Of a stretch of 7,753 nt of DNA, positions 1 to 6,817 are shown in pieces. The notes under the pieces were generated by a model. The model worked only from the letters and a program-made list of their open reading frames with translations. It made no database searches and had not been told where the DNA came from. Numbering within the stretch: position 1 is the stretch's first letter; each line of letters opens with the position of its first letter. The stretch is from the NCBI GenBank assembly GCA_023399635.1, contig JAEWOP010000023.1:1-7753 (forward strand), given 5' to 3'. This DNA comes from Pseudomonadota bacterium (GTDB lineage: Bacteria > Pseudomonadota > Alphaproteobacteria > Rhizobiales > Rhizobiaceae). The translations under genes and the position numbers were made by a program.

Positions 1-117
1 CCCTGGTTCACGCTTTCCCCCCCCGGCCACCGCGGGCGCCATTTTTCTTCCATGCGTAGGCTGCAACGACTGGCGTTTCCGTTAGTTTAGGGACGGGTCA
101 AAAGGCGGATGCAGATC
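1..117. other. Intergenic stretch left of the phosphatase gene
   Basis: No convincing gene is visible. The forward frame open from base 1 stops at 58-60 after about 19 residues rich in proline and arginine, which does not resemble a protein C-terminus I know. On the minus strand a short frame could start at the ATG at 40-42, preceded by a GGAAG-like ribosome site, and run off the left edge; only about 14 codons are visible, so it cannot be judged. A run of eight C lies at 17-24. A purine-rich AAAGGCGG at 101-108 is the probable ribosome-binding site of the gene that follows. I see no clear promoter. Confidence 0.4.
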
Positions 118-663
118 ATGCCGGGGCTTTCCAAGAGGAACAACCCTCAACATCGTCGGCTGCTTCTCCTGAGGCACGCGAAATCCGCATGGCCAGATGG
201 TGTGCCGGATCACCAGAGGCCGCTTGCTGCCCGGGGCCTTAAGGCTGCGCCAGTCATCGGCAGCCACATGGCGCGTGAATACCTCCTTCCGGATCTTGTT
301 CTTGTTTCCGACGCACGGCGCACGCAGGAGACTTGGGGCCTGGTGAAGCGCAGGCTGCCTGGCGAAGTGAAATCCCAGATCTGCAATGAGCTTTACGAGG
401 CTTCGACGGACCAACTGCTGGATGTGGTCGGACGGACGCCGGCGGGGGCGGAGACGCTCCTCCTGATCGGCCACAATCCCGGGCTTCAGGATCTTGCTCT
501 GCTGCTGGCAGGGGATGGGGAGACGTTTGTGCGAAGGGCGTTGGCGGAAAAATACCCGACAGGTGCCTTGGCAGTCATAGACTTTCCCTTTGCCGACTGG
601 GCGGACCTTCGGCCCGGCTCAGGAACGTTGTCGCGCTTTGAGAACCCTCGTTCGCTCCAGTAG
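118..663 (+). CDS. SixA-like histidine phosphatase family protein
   Basis: A member of the histidine phosphatase (phosphoglycerate-mutase-like) superfamily, closest in size and layout to the small SixA branch. Numbered from the ATG at 109, the family landmarks are visible: the N-terminal RHAKS motif with the phospho-accepting His at about 23, a second arginine in DARRTQETW at about 70-71, an ELYEAS segment around 94-99, and the second catalytic His in IGHNPGLQD at about 122. The length of about 181-184 residues suits the family. No signal peptide is seen, so it is probably cytoplasmic. I chose the ATG at 118 because AAAGGCGG (101-108) lies 9 nt before it but directly abuts the ATG at 109; the choice changes only three residues. 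E. coli SixA dephosphorylates phosphohistidine proteins, but the substrate here cannot be deduced. The gene converges on the L,D-transpeptidase gene and has no operon partner in view. Confidence 0.85.
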   Translation: MPGLSKRNNPQHRRLLLLRHAKSAWPDGVPDHQRPLAARGLKAAPVIGSHMAREYLLPDLVLVSDARRTQETWGLVKRRLPGEVKSQICNELYEASTDQLLDVVGRTPAGAETLLLIGHNPGLQDLALLLAGDGETFVRRALAEKYPTGALAVIDFPFADWADLRPGSGTLSRFENPRSLQ

Positions 664-680
664 GCACGGATGCCCGTGTC
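663..680. terminator. Possible bidirectional hairpin between convergent genes
   Basis: GGCACGG (663-669) can pair with CCGTGTC (674-680) around the 4-nt loop ATGC, giving seven pairs including one G-U. It sits in the 23-bp gap between two convergent stop codons, where a shared terminator would be expected. There is no T-run on either side, so it is not a classical intrinsic terminator, and chance pairing is possible. Confidence 0.3.
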
Positions 681-686
681 TGCGCA

Positions 687-1235
687 TCAGAGCACGCGAA
701 CCTCGGTCCCCCGACGGAGGAAGGGAAGCAGGCGGCGCATGTCCTTCAGGCTGATGGCGATACAGCCCGCGGTCGGCTGGTAACCCGGCTTGATCAGATG
801 GAAGAAGATCGCAGAGCCGCGATAGCGCCGGCGCGACGTTATGTTCCAGTCGAGGACGAGGCAGATATCATAAAGGCCATCGTCACGCTTCATCTCCTCG
901 TGGCTGACACGCAATGGAGCACGCACCAGCCGATTGTAGCTTGGATGATCCGGCTGGTCGCACCACAGCATCTCCTTTTCGATGCGGCGCATCGACAAGC
1001 CGGTGCGCGGTGACATCACGCGGTCGCTGCGATAAAAGCCGTGGAGCAGACGCATGGCTGCGATTGGCGTTGCGCCATCGCCCTCTCGCTTGAATGCAGT
1101 GCGGCCGGAACGGCCAAGGGCGGCAGGGACGGTGATGCCGCCGTAGGAGAGAAGCCCTCGACGCGGATTGCCAGGAGCGGATCGAACGGTGATTACAGAC
1201 GGTCTTTCCGAATCTGGCCGACGAGAACTGGCCAT
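687..1235 (-). CDS. L,D-transpeptidase (YkuD-fold) family protein without signal peptide
   Basis: A 182-residue protein made up essentially of one YkuD / L,D-transpeptidase catalytic domain. The signature runs from His146 (FFHLIKPGY) to the nucleophile Cys158 in PTAGCIAI. Other typical landmarks are a GREGxxxTP-like segment (KREGDGATPIAAM, about 49-61) and a central DHPSYN segment near 96-101. The classical S-H-G-C is T-A-G-C here, a variant I associate with a compact alphaproteobacterial subgroup. Family members form 3-3 peptidoglycan cross-links or attach lipoproteins to peptidoglycan using the cysteine. No N-terminal signal peptide or membrane segment is visible, so either export is unusual or the protein acts on cytoplasmic murein precursors or fragments; the substrate is unknown. 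The start ATG (1233-1235) is preceded by GTGAGGAAAA, a good ribosome site. It diverges from the cenR-like gene and converges on the phosphatase gene. Confidence 0.85.
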   Translation of the reverse strand: MASSRRPDSERPSVITVRSAPGNPRRGLLSYGGITVPAALGRSGRTAFKREGDGATPIAAMRLLHGFYRSDRVMSPRTGLSMRRIEKEMLWCDQPDHPSYNRLVRAPLRVSHEEMKRDDGLYDICLVLDWNITSRRRYRGSAIFFHLIKPGYQPTAGCIAISLKDMRRLLPFLRRGTEVRVL

Positions 1236-1375
1236 TTTTCCTCACGAGTTTTTGCTTTGAAGATGATTTGGTTTGTATTCATAGCACGATGCGACTTAGA
1301 TCAAGTGCCTGAACCGATTGCCCTCTCCTGACGTAACAGAGACAAGGGCGAGATAAACAAGAGGCAGGAGAAAGC
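1236..1375. promoter_or_regulatory. Divergent promoter region between the L,D-transpeptidase and cenR-like genes
   Basis: These 140 bp must hold the starts of both divergent genes. Leftward, a rhizobial sigma-70-like pair is possible: CTTGAT (1300-1305, minus strand) and CTATGA (1279-1284), but the spacer is 15 bp, shorter than the preferred 17. Rightward, TTGAAG (1257-1262) and CATAGC (1280-1285), spaced 17, are a weak match. The two candidate -10 boxes overlap, so the divergent promoters could compete. AGGAG at 1366-1370, 5 nt before the ATG at 1376, is the cenR-like ribosome site. The exact promoters are guesses; the existence of a divergent control region follows from the gene layout. Confidence 0.4.
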
Positions 1376-2059
1376 ATGGCAACTCGCACGATTCTACTGG
1401 TGGATGACGACGACGACCTGCGCGAAACGCTGATGGAGCAGCTGTCACTGTACGAGGAATTCTCGCTGCTGCAGGAAGCGAACGCCACAAAGGCGATGCA
1501 GACGGCAAAAAGCACGCAGGTCGACCTCCTGATCATGGACGTCGGCCTGCCGGATATGGATGGACGGGAAGCCGTCAAGCTCCTGCGCAAGAGCGGCTTC
1601 AAGGCACCGATCATCATGCTGACCGGGCACGACACAGACTCCGATACGATCCTTGGTCTGGAAGCCGGCGCCAATGACTACGTCACGAAGCCTTTCCGGT
1701 TTGCCGTGCTTCTTGCACGTCTACGCGCACAGCTTCGCCAGTACGAGCAGAGCGAGGACGCGACCTTTACCGTAGGTCCGTATATCTTCAAGCCGAGCCA
1801 GAAGCTGCTGACGACGGACGACGGAAAGAAGATACGGTTGACGGAGAAGGAGGCCGCGATCATCCGTTACCTTTACCGCGCCGACCAGAAGGTCGTTACC
1901 CGAGACGTGCTTCTGGAAGAAGTTTGGGGCTATAACTCTGGCGTAACCACCCACACCCTTGAAACTCACGTGTACCGACTTCGCCAGAAGATCGAACGCG
2001 ACCCTTCCAACGCTGCAATTCTCGTCACCGAGAACGGCGGCTACAAGATCGTGCCGTAG
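1376..2059 (+). CDS. cenR: OmpR-family response regulator, CenR/OtpR type
   Basis: A 227-residue two-component response regulator. The receiver domain (about 4-120) has the acidic pocket in LLVDDDDD (about 10-13), the phospho-acceptor Asp55 in LLIMDVGLPDMDG, Thr83 in MLTGHD and Lys105 in YVTKPF. A winged-helix OmpR/PhoB DNA-binding domain follows (about 130-226), with LTEKEAAIIRYL and a recognition-helix region TTHTLETHVYRLRQKIE. The overall pattern, especially EQLSLYEEF and NSGVTTHTLETH, matches what I recall of alphaproteobacterial CenR and Brucella OtpR, regulators of the cell envelope; the name rests on memory, not a search. No histidine kinase is adjacent, which fits an orphan-style locus with the CenK-type partner elsewhere. 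The start is fixed by AGGAG 5 nt upstream. The small cyclic-nucleotide-binding gene starts 5 bp after its stop, indicating an operon. Confidence 0.9.
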   Translation: MATRTILLVDDDDDLRETLMEQLSLYEEFSLLQEANATKAMQTAKSTQVDLLIMDVGLPDMDGREAVKLLRKSGFKAPIIMLTGHDTDSDTILGLEAGANDYVTKPFRFAVLLARLRAQLRQYEQSEDATFTVGPYIFKPSQKLLTTDDGKKIRLTEKEAAIIRYLYRADQKVVTRDVLLEEVWGYNSGVTTHTLETHVYRLRQKIERDPSNAAILVTENGGYKIVP

Positions 2060-2064
2060 CTGCC

Positions 2065-2520
2065 ATGTCGCTCAACGACGACATCCGCCTGTTTTCCGAA
2101 GTCCCTTTGTTCAGGGAACTGGACGGCGACCAGCTTCGGCTTCTTGCATTCGGCGCCGAACGGCGTCCGGTGGCGGCGGGGCAGGAATTATTCCGAGAGG
2201 GATCGCCCGCTGAAGCGGCCTTCGTGGTTTCCCGGGGGTCCTTCGAACTATATGTGACGGCGCGCGACGGCACGGCCAGATCCGATGGCATCGCCACCCG
2301 CGGCACCCTGCTATCTGAATTGGCTTTGGTCACGATGGTCGAGCGGAAGTTCACGGCCATTGCGATCGAGGATTCCGAAGTTCTGCGTGTGAGCCGGGCG
2401 CTGTTCCACCGACTGCTGGAGGAATATCCTCAGGTTGGCCGGATGGTGGAAGGCCGCATCCGCGCCAACATCGTAGCCATGGCGAATGCTGTTTCGGGAC
2501 TGCAGGGGCGGTTCAACTGA
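2065..2520 (+). CDS. Small stand-alone cyclic-nucleotide-binding-domain protein (Crp-like, no HTH)
   Basis: A 151-residue protein consisting of one cyclic nucleotide-binding (CAP_ED-type) beta-roll, from LFSEVPLFRELDGDQL (about 9-24) through AAGQELFREGSPAEAAFVVSRG (about 37-58) to helical segments after residue 105. It has no helix-turn-helix and no attached enzyme or channel, unlike Crp, so it probably acts through protein contacts. The phosphate-binding cassette is degenerate: GTLLSELAL (80-88) keeps the glutamate (Glu85) but has Ser where most ligand binders have Gly, and the arginine (Arg94) is followed by Lys-Phe rather than a small residue, so nucleotide binding is uncertain. No Shine-Dalgarno sequence is evident before the ATG; translation is probably coupled to the cenR-like gene 5 bp upstream. 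From memory, Brucella otpR also has a neighbour annotated as a cAMP-dependent protein kinase regulatory-subunit-like protein, which would match. Confidence 0.85.
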   Translation: MSLNDDIRLFSEVPLFRELDGDQLRLLAFGAERRPVAAGQELFREGSPAEAAFVVSRGSFELYVTARDGTARSDGIATRGTLLSELALVTMVERKFTAIAIEDSEVLRVSRALFHRLLEEYPQVGRMVEGRIRANIVAMANAVSGLQGRFN

Positions 2521-2535
2521 TGGCGTCACCCCTGC

Positions 2536-3339
2536 TCAGAACTTGAATACGGCCGTAACCGGGACGTGATCGGAAGGCTGGTTCCAGCCTCTTGCTTCCT
2601 TCAAGACCTCCACCCGATCCAGGAATGGCCCCAGGTCATGTGAGGACCAGATGTGGTCCAGCCGCCGCCCGCGGTCTGCCGCCGCCCAGTCCTTGGCGCG
2701 ATAGCTCCACCAGGTATAGAGCTTTTCCTCTTGTGGGACATGCTGGCGCATCAGGTCGAGCCAGTTCCCCTTCTCCATGATCTCGAGCAGAGCTTCCGTC
2801 TCCACCGGCGTATGGCTGACGACCTTCAGCATCTGCTTGTGCGACCAGACGTCATGCTCGAGGGGAGCGATGTTGAGGTCGCCTACCAGAACGGAGGAGA
2901 TACCCGGCATTGGGTCGGCCTTGAGGCACTTCATCTCCTCGACGAAATCGAGCTTGTGGCCGAACTTGGGATTGACGCTGCGATCTGGCTCATCGCCGCC
3001 AGCGGGAACATAGAAGTTGTGCAGGCGGATCCTGCGCGAGCCGCGTTCAAAGATTGCCGAAATGTGCCGAGCGTCACCGAGACCGCAATAATTCTGCCGG
3101 TGATCCTCCGTCAGCGGCACCCGCGAGGCAATGGCGACGCCATGGTAACCCTTCTGGCCGTGGATGATGATGTGCTGGTAGCCGAGGTCCTTCAGCGGCT
3201 GCAGGGGAAACTCGTGCTCCTGGCACTTGATCTCCTGAAGGCACAGGATGTCCGGCTGGTGGCGCACGAGAAACTGCTCGACGATCGGCATGCGCAGCCG
3301 CACCGAATTGATATTCCAGGTTGTGATGGAGAATGTCAT
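2536..3339 (-). CDS. xthA: Exodeoxyribonuclease III
   Basis: A 267-residue member of the ExoIII / AP-endonuclease family (endonuclease-exonuclease-phosphatase fold). It cleaves at abasic sites and degrades 3' ends in base-excision repair. Catalytic landmarks are in order: WNINSVR (Asn9), LQEIKC (metal-binding Glu36), HNFYVPAGG (Tyr110), GDLNIAP (Asp154, Asn156), RRLDHIW (Asp228) and the C-terminal SDHVPV (Asp257, His258). The frame stays open 51 codons further upstream, but I chose the ATG at 3337-3339. The added residues look unlike the family, would run into the 3' end of lolA, and would translate through the lolA terminator hairpin. The chosen start gives the family's usual length. The ribosome site is weak (GGACCTGGA abutting the ATG). 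The stop lies 15 bp from that of the convergent cyclic-nucleotide-binding gene. Confidence 0.95.
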   Translation of the reverse strand: MTFSITTWNINSVRLRMPIVEQFLVRHQPDILCLQEIKCQEHEFPLQPLKDLGYQHIIIHGQKGYHGVAIASRVPLTEDHRQNYCGLGDARHISAIFERGSRRIRLHNFYVPAGGDEPDRSVNPKFGHKLDFVEEMKCLKADPMPGISSVLVGDLNIAPLEHDVWSHKQMLKVVSHTPVETEALLEIMEKGNWLDLMRQHVPQEEKLYTWWSYRAKDWAAADRGRRLDHIWSSHDLGPFLDRVEVLKEARGWNQPSDHVPVTAVFKF

Positions 3340-3394
3340 TCCAGGTCCACACGCAGGTGCCGGAGGTTTAGGAGATTCTGGCAATGAGGTGAAG

Positions 3395-3420
3395 CAAAAA
3401 GGGAGGCGCCTGCCTCCCTT
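3395..3420 (-). terminator. Rho-independent terminator after lolA
   Basis: Read on the minus strand, AAGGGAGGC (3420-3412) pairs perfectly with GCCTCCCTT (3407-3399) around a 4-nt AGGC loop and runs into a T-tract (five T in total, down to 3396). It begins 10 nt after the lolA stop codon. This is a textbook intrinsic terminator and implies that xthA, about 60 bp further on, is transcribed mainly from its own promoter, which I cannot pinpoint. Confidence 0.85.
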
Positions 3421-3430
3421 GAGCTCGCGA

Positions 3431-4084
3431 TCAGATCTTGCGGACCTCATCGTAAGGGATGCGGAAGACGCGGTCGTCGAATGCAACCCCATTCCTCACA
3501 TTGTAGATCATCACCGACGTGTCCTTGTTTTGAGCATCGGTGATCGTCCACTGCCGCAGTTCGTAGGTTTTGGAATCAAACATCATGGTGATGGTGGAGT
3601 CACCAAACACAGTCCGGTTGCCGAGGATGATCGTCGTCAGGTCCGGCTCTTCGCGTACACCCCGGACCATTCCGTCGGAGAGGTCGATGCGTTCAGCCAG
3701 CAACAGGCTGAGCGGCGTCTTCGACAACGGGTAGAGATCCCATGTCTTCAACTTCATGTTGCCAATGACGACGTTCTTGCCGTCGGCGATGACGCGGATG
3801 GGGGACGGATCCTCGAAATTGAAACGGAGCTTGCCCGGGCGCTCAATGAAGAACTTCCCGCCGGTCTGTTCCCCGCGCGGCCCGAACTGCACGAACTCGC
3901 CGGTCATGGATTTCACCGAAGAGAAATGGTCGGCAATCCTTTGTGCCGCAGCCGAGCCACCGGCGCCTTGTGCCAGAGCCGGCAGCGGCAACGCCGCACT
4001 GGCAGCCAGGCCCATCAGGCCGAAGGAGAAGCCGCGGCGGCTGATGAAGCCGGTCTTTGGAGCGTTTGAAGTCTTTTTCGTCAT
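3431..4084 (-). CDS. lolA: Outer-membrane lipoprotein carrier protein LolA with Tat-type leader
   Basis: A 217-residue LolA-family periplasmic chaperone that ferries lipoproteins released by the Lol ABC transporter to the outer membrane. After the leader, the mature part shows the usual early segment AAQRIADHFSSVKSMTGEFVQ, then FFIERPGKLRFNFEDPSP, a family hallmark, followed by the beta-rich remainder. The N-terminus carries a twin-arginine signal: SRRGFSF (Arg16-Arg17), a hydrophobic core, and a probable signal-peptidase site after PALA (38). That suggests Tat export rather than the Sec route used by E. coli LolA. The start at 4082-4084 is chosen because AAGGAG lies about 10 nt upstream; an in-frame ATG 12 codons earlier has no such support. 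It lies 72 bp downstream of ftsK with no evident terminator between, so cotranscription is likely, and it ends at a strong terminator. Confidence 0.92.
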   Translation of the reverse strand: MTKKTSNAPKTGFISRRGFSFGLMGLAASAALPLPALAQGAGGSAAAQRIADHFSSVKSMTGEFVQFGPRGEQTGGKFFIERPGKLRFNFEDPSPIRVIADGKNVVIGNMKLKTWDLYPLSKTPLSLLLAERIDLSDGMVRGVREEPDLTTIILGNRTVFGDSTITMMFDSKTYELRQWTITDAQNKDTSVMIYNVRNGVAFDDRVFRIPYDEVRKI

Positions 4085-4156
4085 CTTATCTGGTCTCCTT
4101 CCACCGCTTCGTGCGCACAAAAGGCGGCGGCTTGATGGCCAACGCGAAACGCGGTT

Positions 4157-6817
4157 TTAGCGTTCCAGAATGTCGGCCTCCGTGGGTACGAGAATCTCGC
4201 GTTTACCGGCATGGTTGGCCGGACCGATCAGTCCTTCCTTCTCCATCCGTTCGATCAGCGAAGCCGCCCGATTGTATCCTATGCCCAGTCGCCGTTGAAT
4301 GTAGGAGGTCGATGCCTTGCCATCCCGAAGGACGATCGCCACCGCCTGGTCATAGGGATCCTCCGACTCCGAAAGGTTTGCGGTCCCGGCCGGTCCGCCA
4401 CCGTCGTTCTCTTCGTCATCGTCTGCCGTGATTGCATCCAGATATTGAGGCGCACCCTGGCTCTTCAAGTAGGCGACGATCTCCTCCACCTCGTTGTCGG
4501 AAACGAACGGCCCATGGACGCGCTGGATGCGACCGCCGCCGGCCATGTAGAGCATGTCGCCCATGCCGAGCAGCTGTTCGGCGCCCTGCTCGCCGAGGAT
4601 CGTCCGGCTGTCGATCTTCGAGGTCACCTGGAAGGAGATGCGGGTCGGGAAGTTCGCCTTGATCGTGCCGGTGATGACGTCGACCGATGGTCGCTGCGTT
4701 GCCATGATGACGTGGATGCCGGCCGCGCGGGCCATCTGCGCCAGGCGCTGGACGGCCCCTTCGATGTCCTTGCCGGCGACCATCATCAAGTCGGCCATCT
4801 CGTCGATGATGACGACGATATAGGGGATCGGCTGGAGATCGAATTCCTCGGTCTCGTACATCGCCTCGCCAGTCTGACGGTCGAACCCAGTCTGCACTGT
4901 GCGCGTCAGCACCTCGCCCTTGGCCAGCGCCTGCTCGACCCGGCTGTTGAAGCCGTCGATGTTGCGCACGCCGATCTTCGACATCTTCTTGTAACGCTCT
5001 TCCATCTCCCGGACGGTCCACTTGAGCGCGACCACGGCCTTTTTCGGGTCTGTGACAACCGGGGAAAGCAGGTGCGGAATGCCGTCATAGACGGAAAGTT
5101 CGAGCATCTTCGGGTCGAGCATGATCAGGCGGCACTTCTCCGGCGTGTAGCGGTAAAGAAGCGACAGAATCATGGTGTTGATGGCGACCGATTTACCGGA
5201 GCCCGTGGTACCGGCGACCAGCAAGTGAGGCATCTTGGCAAGATCGGCCACCACCGGCTCGCCTCCGATGGTTTTGCCGAGCGCCATGGCGAGCTTCGCC
5301 TTGCTGGCCTCGAAATCCTTCGAGCCGATCATTTCGCGGAGATAAACCGTCTCGCGGGTGCGGTTCGGCAGTTCGATGCCGATGGCGTTGCGACCCGGAA
5401 CGACAGCGACGCGAGCCGCGATTGCGCTCATCGAGCGGGCAATGTCGTCGGCAAGGCCGATCACGCGCGAAGACTTGATTCCTGGCGCTGGCTCCAGTTC
5501 ATAGAGGGTGACGACAGGGCCTGGCCGGACATGGATGATCTCGCCCTTGACACCGAAGTCCTCCAGCACGCCCTCCAGCATACGGGCATTCTGCTCCAGG
5601 GCGTCGGCCGAGAGTGTCGCATCGCGGGCAACGGCCTTTGGTTCGGCAAGAAGATGAACCGATGGCAGCTGGAAGCCGTCAGGGTCGATGAAAGAGGCCT
5701 GTGCTTCACGAGCGACGCGGGCACTCGGCTTGGGCGGTGATGGCGGCGCAACGACCCGCGGGCGCGCCGGCGCACCTTCCGTTGACCGCGCACGTGAGAC
5801 GGCAAAGGGGACGTCATCATCGTCCGGCAGGATACCGGACGGCCGGCCAAGGAGGGCATCGTCATCCTCGTCCTCATCGTCGAGCAGCATGGGGGGCGCG
5901 GAGATGGCGCGGCGACCAGTGCTGCCCGAGGGGCCGTCAAGGGAAGGCTCCACCCGATGTCCCGCAGCGGCGGCCTTGGGGCGCACCGGTTCGTTGAGGG
6001 TGCCGAACTCGTCCTCGTTGAAGTCGTAGGGCTGATCGAACGTATTGCGCGGCGCCCTCTTGATGCCGAAGAGCCGGCGAAGGCGCGCCTGCCCGATGTA
6101 CCAGTAGTGAGCGAGCGCTCCAAGCGCTAGGAAGCCGGCAAAACCGCCATCATCGTCTTCATCCTCGGCCTCGACGGACGGGCGGCTGCGGCCGGCGGAC
6201 CGCACCGGAAGATCGTCCTCTTCCTCATGATCGACAAAAGCTTCCCCGACCAGTCCGGAGGCAAACAGCAACAGCCATAGAGCGGGAAAGGCGAAGACAA
6301 CGCCCAGAATGGTGGCCAGCATGCCGGTCGGATAGGCCCCCACGAACAGCGCGGGAAACCGCAAAATCATATCGCCGATGACACCGCCGATGCCGTTGGG
6401 AATGGGCCATGTGAAAGGGGCGGGAAAGCAGCCTAGCGAGGCGGATGCAAGCAAGGTGCCGCCCCCCCAAGCCGCCAGCCGCGCAGGGACGCGATTGAAC
6501 TGACGCCCGGAGATTAGTGCCAGCGCAAGCGCCAGCACGGGCAGAAGCGCCACCAGACTTGCCAGCCCGAGGAACTGCATCATCAGATCGGCAAAGGCGG
6601 CACCACCATAGCCGAGCAAGTTGGTGGGTTCATTGTCCGTTGCGTAGGAGAAGCTCGGGTCGGCGACATTCCAAGTGGCAAGCGCAACCACGGCAAGCGC
6701 CAGTCCGAGGAAGATGGCAAAGCCGGCAAGCGCCATTGCCTGCCTGAGGACGAATGCGGTCAGCATGGCCTTTGCCGATCCGTGACCCATCGCTGCCGAA
6801 TTGCTTCTGCCCATCAT
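4157..6817 (-). CDS. ftsK: DNA translocase FtsK
   Basis: An 886-residue FtsK/SpoIIIE-family septal DNA translocase that couples division to chromosome-dimer resolution and terminus segregation. Numbered from the ATG at 6815-6817, there are about four membrane segments (roughly 23-48, 80-103, 116-132, 165-190). Next comes a linker of about 200 residues with acidic runs (about 197-202, 217-223, 313-320, 332-335). The motor follows, with Walker A GTTGSGKS (536-543), Walker B IVVIIDE (667-673) and MATQRPSVDVITG (about 705-717). A C-terminal gamma winged-helix domain (about 818-885, with SYIQRRLGIGYNRA) should read polar KOPS-type sites. The linker is far shorter than in E. coli FtsK, as is usual in alphaproteobacteria. 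An in-frame GTG at 6875-6877 would add 20 cysteine- and arginine-rich residues; I disfavour it because rhizobial FtsK starts, as I recall, resemble MGRSNS. The ATGs at 6817 and 6814 are adjacent alternatives with weak ribosome sites. Confidence 0.96.
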   Translation of the reverse strand: MMGRSNSAAMGHGSAKAMLTAFVLRQAMALAGFAIFLGLALAVVALATWNVADPSFSYATDNEPTNLLGYGGAAFADLMMQFLGLASLVALLPVLALALALISGRQFNRVPARLAAWGGGTLLASASLGCFPAPFTWPIPNGIGGVIGDMILRFPALFVGAYPTGMLATILGVVFAFPALWLLLFASGLVGEAFVDHEEEDDLPVRSAGRSRPSVEAEDEDDDGGFAGFLALGALAHYWYIGQARLRRLFGIKRAPRNTFDQPYDFNEDEFGTLNEPVRPKAAAAGHRVEPSLDGPSGSTGRRAISAPPMLLDDEDEDDDALLGRPSGILPDDDDVPFAVSRARSTEGAPARPRVVAPPSPPKPSARVAREAQASFIDPDGFQLPSVHLLAEPKAVARDATLSADALEQNARMLEGVLEDFGVKGEIIHVRPGPVVTLYELEPAPGIKSSRVIGLADDIARSMSAIAARVAVVPGRNAIGIELPNRTRETVYLREMIGSKDFEASKAKLAMALGKTIGGEPVVADLAKMPHLLVAGTTGSGKSVAINTMILSLLYRYTPEKCRLIMLDPKMLELSVYDGIPHLLSPVVTDPKKAVVALKWTVREMEERYKKMSKIGVRNIDGFNSRVEQALAKGEVLTRTVQTGFDRQTGEAMYETEEFDLQPIPYIVVIIDEMADLMMVAGKDIEGAVQRLAQMARAAGIHVIMATQRPSVDVITGTIKANFPTRISFQVTSKIDSRTILGEQGAEQLLGMGDMLYMAGGGRIQRVHGPFVSDNEVEEIVAYLKSQGAPQYLDAITADDDEENDGGGPAGTANLSESEDPYDQAVAIVLRDGKASTSYIQRRLGIGYNRAASLIERMEKEGLIGPANHAGKREILVPTEADILER

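Noticed and set aside
82..474. 130-codon frame antisense to the phosphatase gene
   Set aside because: It lies opposite the RHAKS-containing coding region, with no motif and no ribosome site.
883..1245. 120-codon frame overlapping the L,D-transpeptidase gene on the same strand
   Set aside because: It is an out-of-frame shadow of a gene with clear catalytic motifs; its arginine- and serine-rich composition is typical of a shifted frame.
3374..3378. GANTC methylation site (GATTC) in the xthA upstream gap
   Set aside because: One 5-bp site is expected often by chance, and nothing else supports CcrM control here.
2653..3387. 244-codon open frame antisense to xthA
   Set aside because: It mirrors the ExoIII catalytic core and shows no family motif or ribosome site.
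3340..3492. 51-codon N-terminal extension of xthA
   Set aside because: It would overlap the lolA 3' end and cross the terminator hairpin. ExoIII proteins begin close to the WNIN motif, so the ATG at 3339 fits better.
3248..4069. 273-codon open frame antisense to lolA and the xthA 5' region
   Set aside because: It spans the lolA terminator and two unrelated genes on the other strand, and has no recognisable domain.
4085..4120. 12-codon upstream extension of lolA
   Set aside because: A good AAGGAG ribosome site lies inside this stretch, correctly spaced for the ATG at 4084, and the twin-arginine leader is complete without it.
4085..4156. Terminator between ftsK and lolA
   Set aside because: Only a 4-bp CGCG stem with an AAA loop next to the ftsK stop, and a short GTGCGCAC palindrome, are present. 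Neither forms a credible terminator on the minus strand.
4211..5740. 509-codon open frame antisense to ftsK
   Set aside because: It lies wholly opposite the conserved FtsK motor. Its composition (rich in Asp, His, Arg, Val and Leu) is what mirrored high-GC coding DNA gives, and no domain is recognisable.
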